DNA of 64,000 nt, taken from assembly GCA_964035545.1 (NCBI GenBank), contig OZ037766.1, positions 352,501-416,500 on the forward strand. The letters are read 5' to 3'. Below, piece by piece: positions 45,147 through 55,799 of this stretch (within the stretch, counting starts at the first letter, position 1; the number at the start of each line of letters is the position of its first letter). Source of the DNA: Bugula neritina. Its lineage: Eukaryota > Bryozoa > Gymnolaemata > Cheilostomatida > Bugulidae. The notes under the pieces were generated by a model. It was not told the DNA's origin. It saw only the letters and a program-made list of their open reading frames with translations, and did not search any database. Made by a program: the position numbers and the translations under genes.

Positions 45147-45311
45147 CTGATTATAGAATAGTAAGATGCTGAGTATATACTAGTATGTAATGTGTTCTTA
45201 TGTATGTTGAGTCAGTGTATAGGTTATGTTCACTTTGTGAGTCTCACAGCATGAACTCAACACCAGGACAACCACAGAAGTTGCTAAAGACGGGATTCAG
45301 GATTCTGTATA

Positions 45312-45400
45312 GAGTAGTGGTTCCCAATCTTTTTCATACTATTCCCCCTTTCATAAATGTTTACTATTAATTTCCCCCCTTTTGAAAAGCGAAAAGATTC
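45312..45400 (+). mobile_element. Possible hAT-type terminal sequence
   Basis: TAGTGGTTCCCAATCTTTTT followed by CCCCTTTCATAAATG resembles the well-known ends of hAT DNA transposons (CAGTGGTTCCCAA type). No transposase and no matching second end were found; it interrupts the spacer upstream of SDR copy C. Confidence 0.35.
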
Positions 45401-45706
45401 TTGGCTGATATGATGCAAATATGTATTTTGTTACATTATATTAGCTATATCATCTTTATTACTATGCTATGGAACACAGAGCAGTTCAATTATGTTATGA
45501 ATGCAGTTGATGCTTTAGTGAAAGTTTGTTTTAAGCCTGGCTCTGTGTTTGACCAGGCCCATCTTAAGTCACTCTGCAGGTTAAGGCAGTGTCTCTTCAC
45601 TTTGAATTAATGAGAATTATGCCTCACATGGATAGGTGGTGTTGGATGGCACCAACGTTCTGCTTTGTCAGCTATATGTGGGTTGCTTGTTGAAAATGTA
45701 AAAATG

Positions 45707-46395
45707 GAACAGGTAATAATGGTACAAATGAATAAGTAGGTAGAAATGGCGCACTGATGTTAAATTTTCCCAACCCCCAACCCTTGAACCCCAAATCTCC
45801 ACCTCTTAACTCAAACCCCCAAACTCCAGAACTCAAAATACAAATTCAAAATCCTCACCTCAAACCCCATCTCCAAACTCCAAACCTCTACCCTAATATT
45901 GCAAATGTGCCAGTTTTACCTGCTTTTCCATTAGTGCCATTATTATCTGTGCCATTTCTACTGGACACCACCCACAACACATCAATTGGAACAGATTTCA
46001 AATTACCCTTCTTTGCTATTTTGTGAACCAACTCAACGAAATCCTCTTGTATTTCCTCTAAAATCTTTTTAACAAAGCGATGCAATGGCTTCACATGTCA
46101 AGTTAAGAATTCAAAGCTCTTTCTTTTTGAGAGGTAGCTAAGAGAAATACCATTAAAACTCCATTAAGAGTTCTGAGAGGTGCCCTGAAGTTCTTTTTGA
46201 AAAAGGATCTGGAACAGGTGGTGTCTGGTAAAAATGGTATAAGTAATAATAGGACAAATGGAAAATTAGATAAACATGGCACATTTTCAATATCAGGGTT
46301 GAAGATTTGCATGGGTTGGAGGTTAGGACGCATCTGGGTTCAAGATGGGAGTTTGGAGGTTTGGGAAAAATTTTAACACTAGTGTGCGTTTTTTA
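45707..46395. mobile_element. Long imperfect inverted repeat (foldback element or MITE)
   Basis: The arm at about 45707-45980 and the reverse complement of about 46205-46395 share a sequence running from a GCACACTAGTGTTAAAATTT-like end through CCAACCC/CTCCAAAC stretches to GCAAATGTGCC, ATTATTA and GACACCACC. The arms differ in length because a CCCCAA-type repeat is expanded in the first. The centre at 45980-46200 is unique. Small open frames in it look spurious. Confidence 0.55.
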
Positions 46396-46976
46396 CCTGT
46401 CATATTTGCCTAAAATTGAAACAGATTTTTCTCTTATAAAAGTTCACTGAGTGTGGGGAAAAACACCATATTTTGATAGAGACGCCACCATTTTAGTGCA
46501 ACTTTAAAAACATTGATGCTGCTATGAAAAGCAATGAAATAATGATTGCACTCCTGCATTTTTAGGTTCAGAATATTTAGTGTAGCAAATATATTTACTA
46601 GGTATGTAGTATACAGTTCATAGAGATTGACTTGCATGGCTGCTAAAAGTTTCACCTCCATTCAAAGTAGCACAGAAGGCAGTTAAGATAGAGTAATTAA
46701 TAAACACATTCATGTAGAAGTAAACTGAGATTGCATTAGTCCATGATTGTAAACCACACACAGGCAGGCTAGTTAGCCTGTTAAGTTAATCTTCACAAGA
46801 ATGTTAACATTGTTTAGACTACTGCCCAAGTACTGACAACTTATTTTATATATGCAGCACACCTCTTTTTCCCTCTAGGTAGGTCTAGTGTGAAGATAAC
46901 ATTGACAGGTATCGACAGGTAATTCTAATACTAATGGTAATAGTAATAGTTATAGTAACAAAAACAATTGTCATAA
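46396..46976. other. Spacer between the foldback element and element 2
   Basis: Nothing coding. 46735-46975 is a paralogue of 40170-40400, and the match continues on the far side of element 2 at 61972, which gives the exact insertion point. Confidence 0.6.
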
Positions 46977-47249
46977 TGTAGTAAATTGTGTAACTACTAT
47001 GCGTGGGTTCCTAGCTTGTAATTATAGTCTATTTATCTACACCAATAAAGCATTTAAGTAAGAGTTTCCAAAGTTTATTTACTACTAATTATATAAAAGA
47101 TACAGCACGTACACAGGTTAGAGATTACATCTTCGCTTAGTTAACACGCTCTCTCCACTGCAAAACTACTACTAGCTGAGGGTTATCACGTGACGCACTC
47201 GGATAGGCTGAAGGAATACGGGGGACGCGCGTATTACGTCCTCACTACA
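46977..47249 (-). repeat. 3' LTR of element 2
   Basis: 273 bp; on the element strand it starts TGTAGTGAGGACGTAATACG and ends AATTTACTACA. It contains TTTTATATAAT and an AATAAA, suitable as promoter and poly(A) signals. It retains the uninterrupted form of the site where element 3 entered the other LTR. Confidence 0.92.
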
Positions 47250-47601
47250 TCACCCCCCCCAGCAGAAAGCCCTACTTTCTGATAACACAGATACAATAAA
47301 TTCGAACATAAAATGTTATAAAACTAAAAAAAACCGAGAGCGTGTGGCACATAAAAGAAAAACATGGCTATGTACAGTAATAAGAAAACATATACATATA
47401 AAAAAATATAACAGTAAATACACAATGGCACCGGCGGGAGGCACTTATAAAGGAATAGTTTATAGAGGTAGAGCTGTATACTGGTAGGTTACTATACACT
47501 GTTACACTGAGTAATTGTTTGTGAGCACCGGCGTGAGAAGGGTCTGGAATGGGGCACCACCTGCTGTACCATCACGGATAGGGAGAGGAGGGACATCATC
47601 T

Positions 47602-48690
47602 TCAAGCACTTCCTTTCATTCGGGCTACAGAGGCAGAGAGGGCCCGGAGTTCTGATGCGGCGGCGGAGATTCTCGGTGTCAGTCTTTGCACCTCTTTCTC
47701 TAATTCTCGTATCTGCTCTTCTGCCTCGCCTAGATTCCGGGCAGGGGCAGAGTGTCGGTTGGGGGATGAAGATGGCCAACGCCGTTTACGAGAAGGCCTT
47801 GGGGAGACAGGGGGGGAGGGACGCCATCGCTGTGGTATATCAATGCGTCGTAACACGACTCTTGGTATAGTCGGGGCGGGGCACTGTGCGTGCGGGGGGT
47901 GAGGGACGGGATACGCGTGGTTTCCTATATCCGGGTGGTTTAGGGCAGGGTCCCTGTGTGATGGTCCTGGGTGCGGGGAATTCCTGACGCAGCCGTTCAT
48001 ATCGAGCTGGGTCTGATATGAACGGTCGGATGAGATTAAGGAATTGTGGAAAGGAGGGTTCGTCGACTTCGAACAGGTGTCCAACATGGCATCCCATAGT
48101 TCGCTGGTGACGGAGGATGTAGTCCCTGTGGTAACTATATTCACCACAGGGACAGAAGGTGGTGAAATAATGTTGGGGAATATGAACTCAAAGTCTTCGT
48201 GGAGTAGTGAAGTGAAGCTGGCATAAACGGCAGGTGAAGCATTGGTCGTCTCCCTTGTGCTCTCGTATCAGTGTTTCTGTATCTGGTGTAACCCAGCATG
48301 ACTGCTGTAAGAGTGCCTCCGGAAGAGTAGTGGGAACGGGTTCCTCGTTCCAAGCCATTTCTAGTGACGGCATGTCACCAGAGAGAGGAGAGAGAGCGGT
48401 ATCTAAAAGAGCAGAATTACTGTTAGATCGAGTATGATCTTTACACCATAATTCTGATGACAACCGACTGTTACTAGTCTGGGAGTCATACATCTTTTCA
48501 GATAGCACTCGAGGGACTGAGTCGTGTCGTGTAGACTGACAGAGAGACATAGTGTCAAGCTCCAGATCTAGTAGATCGTCGGCCATCTTTATGTTCTCGT
48601 CGCCTTTCACGTAGGACTCAGTCCCCAGTAGTTGTGATTCAATCAAGGCGATTAAATCAGAACTGACTGATGGTAGACTGGTTTCCATGA
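47602..48690 (-). pseudogene. ORF3 of element 2: zinc-finger/RS-rich/coiled-coil accessory protein, broken
   Basis: It opens right after an acceptor (CATTTCCAG, exon from 48690) and reads METSLPSVSSDL. Order: acidic/Ser-rich N-terminal part of about 150 residues, half finger CRLC...F, an in-frame TGA at 48188-48190, then TTFCPCGEYSYHRDYILRH and a Cys, FPQFLNLIRPF, a frameshift near 47850-47900, a basic SPRPSRKRRWPSSSP stretch and a coiled coil (AEEQIRELEKEVQRL). The order equals ORF3 of elements 1 and 3 although sequence identity is low, which shows long-term conservation of the architecture. The N-terminal extension is specific to this element. Confidence 0.75.
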
Positions 48691-48753
48691 CTGGAAATGT
48701 TAGCTCAGAGCAAGCTTACCTGAGAACCCGGTATTTGTAATCATACTCAGCGT

Positions 48754-51700
48754 TCAAGCTTGGATGTCCATGGATTGAGTTTGAATGCGTCTTCCCTTGA
48801 CAACGTCAGCGTACGAAAAGACTAGGCAGCGTGGTTGTTGCGCACGGCTGGAACTATTTGCCCCGGGCGTAGTAGTTTTGTTTACTACTCCGCCTTCGCA
48901 AAAGTTGAGATTTCCGTGGTGTTCACAACTCCCACGCTTTGTTGCCAGTCCTTCCGTACGGCGCCCAGCTAGACTTTCATAACTGCCGTTTGTAACACGG
49001 TCACATATGAAATCTTTAAGGTATGCTGGGGGTTGTCTAGTACGCTGTCCCCGTTCCAGGGGAGGTGACGTATCAGCTGGAGAGGGAGTTGTAGCTGTTG
49101 GTTGGGGCGGCGTACTCACTGGTGGGCTATTTTGCTCCACCTGTGGTGTTTCTGGCCCGCCGTTGGTGGTGGTGTTCCCCTCTCCGCTGTTGTCTCTAGA
49201 TGGAGCCCCTCCCACGGGGGGGTTTTGCACTTCCGGACGCGGATGCGGAACCGGAAGTGGTGGGGGTAGACTTGGTAATGGGGGCGGTGGGCGCACTCCC
49301 GTTGGTGGGAGTGGCGTCTCCTGCCTCACCAAGTCCTCTCCCCGCGGCACAACCACTTCGTATTCTGGCCCATGCCGTTGCTGCCCACGCGTTACTGTCT
49401 GCCTCCTGGGCTCCAACAACGGGGGGCTGCTCCTGCTGCTCCTGGGCTAGCCCAATACGGTTTCAAGCGGACTTCGTTCTGGACAGAGACCTGTCCAGAT
49501 CGCTCCAACTTGTACGTATGATTGCGCATAGCCTATACTACTACGTAGGGTCCCACAAACTTAGGCTGGAGCTTAGCCGCTTGTCCTCGACGCCTACGGT
49601 AGTTGACCATCCACACCCAGTCCCCAGTTTGATAGAGAGGTGGTTCCTGAGAGTCCTCTCGCCGTACCTGCCACTGCTTCGCCCGCAGTATTTCGTGTGC
49701 GGCCCTCAGGTCCTCTATCAATTTACTGGCATACTCGTGGATGGTATAGTCCTGCTCTGGGATGTGGTATGTGAGGTGGTCAGGCACTCGCGTCTCTCGA
49801 CCGAGCATCAGGAGGTTAGGGGTTTCCCCCGTACTGGTGTGTGGTGTACTACGGTAGGCCCGCATGACTTGCGGCAGTACCGTATCCCACTCCTCCTGAC
49901 CCCGGCCGAGGAGCAGACTGCGCAGTGCATCGCCCAACATGCGATTGTTGCGTTCCACCACCCCGTTGCCCTGAGGATGGTACGGGGTGGTCCTGCTTTG
50001 GTTTACTCCCCAGAGGCGGCAGAGGTCGCTCAACAGTTGGGACTGGAATTGAGCCCCCTGGTCCGAATGTATTTGCTCAGGTAGTCCAAGATAGCAGAAT
50101 ACATTTTGGTCCAGCACCCTGGCCACCGTGGGGGCGGACGCATCTGGAATAGCCAGGGCGTCCGCCCACCGTGTAAAGTGGTCGGTTAATACTAGGATCC
50201 AACTGTTTCCTCTGGGGGTGACGGGCATGGGTCCGACTAGGTCGATAGCTACCACCTGCCATGGCCTCCCAGCATATAGCCTACGCCGTCCCGCTTCACC
50301 AGGGAGACGGCCATGCTTGCTGGCCTGGCAGATTTCGCATTGTTTGACTCTACGCCGCACCTCACGCTCCATGCCGGGCCAGTACCACCGGAGTTGTAAC
50401 TTGGAGAGCACCCTGCTCACCCCGGCGTGGGCTTGCTTGTGGGTGTCCCATACTAACTCCCGGCGTATGGCGGCTGGGCAGATCACCCTCTTCCTGCCGT
50501 ACTGGTTGTTGTGAGCAGCCACTGTGATGGTCAGCAGACCATCTGGCCCGATCCGCAGGGAGTCCCAACGTTGGCAGTACGACCGTAACTCGGTGCATCC
50601 CTGCCGCAGTTGTTCTTCACTGGGTCGTCGCCCCTCCTTTTTGGCACGATATACGTCGGCTACCACTCCAGGGAGGTCCTCCTGGAGTCTTCGTAGCTCC
50701 CTAACGTTATCAGCCAAGACAGGATTGGCACGGAGGCGTTGGATAGCCTCCGGGGGCGTAGCGGCCTTCTGTAGGAGTTGACCCTGGTCCTAGTCATACT
50801 CCGTTTCAGAGTGGTTCAGCGCTCTCAACTCGGATTTTGGGGGACCTCCGTCCCTCTTCTCGATGTTGAGGCACTGTTTACACCCCTCGTCCGGTCGCCG
50901 GCTCAGTCCATCAGCATTGCCGTGTTTCTTACCGGGTCAGTGCTCGATCCGGTAAGAGAACTCGGCCAGGACCTCGAGCCATCGGGCGACTTGGCTGGAC
51001 GGTTCTGCTCTCTTACATAACCAAATCAAGGAGGCGTGGTCGGTCCGCAAGCGGAACTTCCTGCCGTATAGATAAGGTCTGAAATGCTTCACTGACTTGA
51101 TTACTGCCAGTAATTCCTTTCGGGTAGTGCAGTAATTTCGTTCAGTGGGCGAGAGAGACTTACTGTAGTAGGCCACGACTACTTCGCGGCCCTCCTGCAC
51201 CTGGGACAGCACAGCGCCGGCATTTTGGTCACTGGCGTCAGTATCGAGGATGTACTCCAGGGCAGGGTCTGGATAGGCCAGGATAGGGGCCTCCAGCAGG
51301 CGGCCCTTGAGGCAGTCGAACGCTCTCTGTTCGACGGGAGTCCACTGCCAGGTCACCCCCTTTGCGGTGAGCCGGTTTAATGGCTGCGCTACCCCCGCAA
51401 AGTCTGGTATGTATTGCCTGTAATACCCTACCAGCCCCAGGAAAGCCCGTAGCCCGGTCAAATCCTGGGGGGTTACCCAATCTTCTATAGCTCGTACCTT
51501 TTCAGGATCCGTCGCCACACCGTGACGGCCGACGATGTGCCCCAGGTACTTCACCTCCGGCTGCAAGAGAGCGCACTTGGAGGGTTTGAGCTTCAGATTG
51601 GCGCCTCGGAGTCGATCGAAGACCTCCCGCAGACGGCTGACGTGTGTCTGAAAGTCTGGGGAGATCACGATGACGTCGTCGAGGTATACTAGCAGTGTCT

Positions 51701-53462
51701 TCCAGTGGAGTCCACTGAGGACCTGTTCCATGAGCCACTGGAACATGGCGGGGGCAAAAGTCAGTCCGAAGGGGAGGACTTTCCACTTCCATAAGCCGTC
51801 CCGCGTGATGAACGCCGCCTTCTCCTGGGCGTCTGGGCTGAGGGGGACCTGCCAATAGCCGCTCAACAAGTCTAGCGTACTGAAGTACTTGCTGCCGGCT
51901 AAGGCATCCAGAGATTCGTCGATCCTGGGTAAGGGGTAGGCGTCCTGTATGGTCACGCTATTGAGCTTGCAATAATCTACACAGAACCGCCAACTGCCGT
52001 CTTTCTTTCGGACCAGAACGACCGGTGAACTCCACGCACTATGTGCTGGCTCGATGAGGCCGCGGTCCAAAAGATCCCGGACTTGTTGGCTGACCTCCTT
52101 TTCCTTCTCGGGTCCCAGCCTCCTAGTGGGCTGCCTAATAGGGGTAGTCCCTGCAGCTAGCGGTATCTCATGACGGACGGCCGTGGTCAGGCCGACGTCA
52201 TGGTCCCCACTGCTGAACACGTCGCTATAATCACGCAGCAACTGAGCCATAGTCTGGCGTTCCACGTTGCCCGTGCAGCCGTCACACGCTGCCTGGTATA
52301 GCTCTTTGACGTGTTTTGGGACGGTCCCCCGCCTAACTGACGGGCTCTGTTGGGGACCTTCCGTCGCAGCTCCCAGCGACGGCCCTATATCCTCCTCCTG
52401 GATGGAGTGGAAGCGACCCAGCATGGATCCTGACGGTAATTGTACCGCTTCGGAGAAGGGGTTGACATACTGCACCAAGATCTCTCCTCGGTCAGTCAGC
52501 CGGTTAAGACTGCTGGCGAGTTGGATTCTAGTGTGCGCACCTTCGACAACCCCTAGCCCCGAGAGTTGGCTATTGTTCACTCTGCAGTGAACGGTAGCCC
52601 GGGAGCGGCCGGGTATAGTACAGTTGCGTACTACCTGCACACCTCCCGCTAGAGGACGACCGAACTTGTCGACACAGGTGAGCCCTTTGCCGCCCATTAG
52701 CATGGCTGACTTGCTAAAGTCAATATGGCACCCGTGTCTCTTCAAGAACGGCATCCCCAGTATGGCATCTTCCTCCAGTGGGCTGATGACGAAGGTTTCC
52801 GGAATGGCCTGGTCGCGGACGCGCCCAGCCAATTCTATGATACCGTAGAAAGGAATCCGTGACCCGTCAGCTAGGGTGCCCGGTTCCCCGGTATAGGGAG
52901 CTAAGGCTCCCCTCTACTTGAGAGGGAGGGTGTCGAAGACCCGACGGCTGAGAAGATTAGTGGTACACCCGGAGTCTAACAGGAAGGTGACAGCTTTACC
53001 GGCCACCTTCCCTGGCAAGAAGTAGCTGCCTCCGTGAGGTTGTACCCGTACTCCCCCAGCGTGCTCGGTCTCGGCCGAACGGGGCTGTGCCCGTTTGTTC
53101 CGCGGTTTGCGGGGCCGGTGAGAGTTTCCTTGCGGGGAGGTGTTTTGATCCTCCCCGATGCCCTGAGGGGCCTCGCTGGTCTGTTCTATTACTGGTAACG
53201 GACTGAAGCGGTTGGTGAGAGGCAGAGAGAAGGGGTCTCGTGGTCGACCCGGTTGGCTGGTTCGGCGAGGTGTTTGCCATTGACGGGGGGTGTGCTGCTG
53301 GGCCCGTACGGGCTCCTGGCGACATCCACCCCGTTTTCCTCTCGGTGTGGGCCCGCGGAGCTCTGGGGGTCTCCGGGGAGGTTGTGGGTTCTGCTGCCGT
53401 TTGAATCGTGGGCCGCTCAGGTGGCGGTGCCCCTGGTTGCTGCTTTCCCAGCGTCGCATCAT
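48754..53462 (-). pseudogene. pol: Pol of element 2: protease, RT, RNase H, integrase and C-terminal tail, broken
   Basis: Protease FLLDSGCTTNL is followed by a TAG at 52914. The long piece 52832-50937 has RT (YLDDVIV) and RNase H (DTDASDQN) and ends in TGA. Another TAG lies at 50790-50792. Integrase is in 50717-49533 with zinc-binding residues, core Asp, HSDQGAQF and VVERNNR, so its D,D35E is visible; it ends in TAG at 49533. A frameshift near 49430 leads to the tail 49419-48754. Four stops and one frameshift make it non-functional. The tail has PPLERGQRTRQPPAYLKDF and a conserved Cys-rich end. Confidence 0.88.
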
Positions 53463-54190
53463 AGGTCTGGGGGTTTTGCTGCCGTCCTCTTACTCTTCCT
53501 TGAGTGGTTGTATGTTATCGTCGCCACCAATTGTCCCAGTCTAGTCATCAAGCGGCTTATCTCCATCTCTATGGGGGGTTTAGTGGTCGCGGCAGCTATG
53601 CGGGCCGGATGGTCTGGTTCCCTAGAGGTCTGGGGAGTGGCCTCTTCCGTCTTATAGAGTCGCTCGGCTCCAGCGTAGGCCTTGTTCTCCTGGATTGCAG
53701 CCTCGATTGTGGTCACTCCCTTGGCTTGTAACTGGTGGGAAGTCCAAAGAGTTGAGAGACTGTACAAAGGCTTCGAATGTGTAGTGCCGTCTGTGTGTTT
53801 CTGGCAGATCGCTATACGCGGTCCGTGCCAGTCTCTGCACCAGAGTGGCGTGGTCAGAGAGCGGTGTACATGTCTTGCGGAGTAATCCTCGCAGCCTGGA
53901 CTTGGCGACGGCAACGGGCATGCCAAAATGGGCCCGTAGTGTAGCAATGATCCCGTTTACGCTAGGCTTCCACCCGTCAGTGCCATCCGCAGTTTTGTAA
54001 GAGTTACTCTTGGCGGCCATCTTGTAATGGCTGCAGCTTCACGGAACTCTTGAACGAATTGTTCAATATCCTCGCGGCCTGTGAACACGGGAACCTCTAA
54101 TGTGTTCCTATATACCTCCTCTCCAGCTCCGAGAGGGCCTATAATAATGTTCTGCTCACCTCCTTCCATTGAAGTTACTCCCTCGTCCAT
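53459..54190 (-). pseudogene. gag: Gag of element 2, frameshifted
   Basis: It begins MDEGVTSMEGGEQN and continues through capsid-like FTGREDIEQFVQEFREAA. The frame shifts at about 54000 and back again at about 53730, ending at 53459. A typical zinc knuckle is not intact in this frame. A GTGAGC donor at 54159-54154 follows codon 10 plus one base (phase 1), the same layout as in elements 1 and 3. Confidence 0.8.
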
Positions 54191-54251
54191 GATGTTCTAA
54201 TACTTCTCATTGTTCTCATACAGTAGCTAGAAATCCCACCGCTGCCACCAC

Positions 54252-54510
54252 TGTAGTAAATTGTGTAACTACTATGCGTGGGTTCCTAGCTTGTAATTAT
54301 AGTCTATTTATCTACACCAATAAAGCATTTAAGTAAGAGTTTCCAAAGTTTATTTACTACTAATTATATAAAAGATACAGCACGTACACAGGTTAGAGAT
54401 TACATCTTCGCTTAGTTAACACGCTCTCTCCACTGCAAAACTACTACTAGCTGAGGGTTATCACGTGACGCACTCGGATAGGCTGAAGGAATAGGGGGGG
54501 ACGCGCGTAT
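54252..54510 (-). repeat. 5' LTR of element 2, main part (interrupted by element 3)
   Basis: Nearly identical to 46977-47249; the only difference I see is in a G run (GAATAGGGGGGG versus GAATACGGGGG). The remaining 15 bases are at 61957-61971, after element 3 and its GTAT duplication. Confidence 0.9.
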
Positions 54511-54814
54511 TGTGGTGGTTCGTGGAACTACCAGCAGCACAACATGCAGGGTCGCGTAATTGACCCGGAACAATGGATAGCCAATTAGCGTAGTTGATAG
54601 TTAGCAGCAATTGTAGTTCCCGCTGCTAACTCAGTCGAAGCTAGAGTGTTAAATAGATTAGATGTGTAACTTGTTAGAAATAATGTATCGTGTTTTTATG
54701 ATGTATAGTTGTGTATAAAATATACTCGTTCACTCGACTTAGCCTGGTGCAGTTCTATACTAGATAAATAGACTCTCTGGATAGCATATCAACCCTAATC
54801 TGAAAATTATAACA
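54511..54814 (+). repeat. 5' LTR of element 3
   Basis: 304 bp, TGTGGTGGTTCGTGGAAC ... AAATTATAACA. It shares the structure of the element 1 LTR but with many substitutions, so elements 1 and 3 are different subfamilies. Confidence 0.93.
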
Positions 54815-54845
54815 GTGGTGGCAGCGGTGGGATAGTGCATCCAAG

Positions 54846-55799
54846 ATGGAGACTGAAAATGCTGAAATTCAACCACCGGCAATCGAAGGTGAGCGTAGAG
54901 ACAATGCTGTAGAGACAATGCCTGTTAACCATGTAGTAGAAGAGCGAAGGGTTCCGCGGGAACTAGCTGAAGACCGCTACAGGTTAAAGGCGCCCACCTT
55001 CACGGGTGAAGAGGAGGTGGAACAATTTATTCAAGAGTTTAGCGACGTAATGGACGTCGCTCAGTGGCCCCCTAGGGTGGCCCTGCTGAAGCTTAGAATG
55101 GCATTGATGGACAAAGCCAAGCCCTATGGGCTGGGCGTAGACATTGATAATATCTTTGCTTCTCTGCGGGCCCGCTTTGGCCTCTCGGCTACAGATGCCA
55201 GGGCCCGATTACAGAGGTTGCGGCGTGATCCCCGCACCCCGCTGCGGGAGCATGCCGCCGCGGTCATGAAGCTGGCACAGATCGCGTACAGCGACTTGCC
55301 CCCAGTCAACCGCGAGAGGTACACCCTCGACGCTTTCATAGCATCTGTCGACGATCTGGGTCTCCACCACCAGTTTCTAGCTAGGGGAGTCACCACCGTT
55401 GAAGATGCTCTGACTGAGGGGGAAGCTTACCTCCTAGCTAACCAAATGCATAAAAGTCGCGGAAGCTCCCGCCAAGTGGAGATAGACCGCGCAGACACGG
55501 CCGCGGGACAAGGGGAGGAAACCCCCGCCGCGGCTGCCGTGTCCCAGTTGGCGACGGCATCAAAAGTCACTCAACTGACGGACATGCTAGCCAAGCTGAT
55601 AGCAACACTGACACCACAAAACCCAGTGAGTACCGCCCCTGAGCCCATGCGGCCATCGGCGCCGCCACAGGGAGAAACAGTCAGTTTTTGCTGGGAGTGC
55701 GGAAATCAAGGACATTTCCGCCGATATTGTCCCTTCCTAAATCAGGGGTTAAACTACCGCGGCCCGCAGATGTTCCCACCTTCCGCGGGCCGACGATGA
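54846..55799 (+). CDS. gag: Gag of element 3
   Basis: 317 residues, same length as in element 1 and highly similar. It has a capsid region and a CCHC knuckle (CWECGNQGHFRRYC). The ATG 54846 follows the primer-binding region by about 15 bases. Overlaps the pol frame from 55688. It contains the proposed splice donor GAAG|GTGAGC at 54888/54889. Confidence 0.93.
   Translation: METENAEIQPPAIEGERRDNAVETMPVNHVVEERRVPRELAEDRYRLKAPTFTGEEEVEQFIQEFSDVMDVAQWPPRVALLKLRMALMDKAKPYGLGVDIDNIFASLRARFGLSATDARARLQRLRRDPRTPLREHAAAVMKLAQIAYSDLPPVNRERYTLDAFIASVDDLGLHHQFLARGVTTVEDALTEGEAYLLANQMHKSRGSSRQVEIDRADTAAGQGEETPAAAAVSQLATASKVTQLTDMLAKLIATLTPQNPVSTAPEPMRPSAPPQGETVSFCWECGNQGHFRRYCPFLNQGLNYRGPQMFPPSAGRR
54885..54894 (+). 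promoter_or_regulatory. Proposed 5' splice site inside gag of element 3
   Basis: GAAG|GTGAGC, with the exon ending on the first base of codon 15. The equivalent sites in element 1 (near 18162) and element 2 (54160/54159, minus) keep GTGAGC and the same phase. Predicted partner: the acceptor at 60571-60580. Confidence 0.55.

Noticed and set aside
45757-46333. Two small Pro/Phe-rich frames on opposite strands
   Set aside because: They are mirror readings of the two arms of an inverted repeat, with no splice or start support.
49200-50084. 294-codon plus-strand frame over element 2
   Set aside because: Antisense shadow of the pol pseudogene, which has clear integrase motifs on the minus strand.
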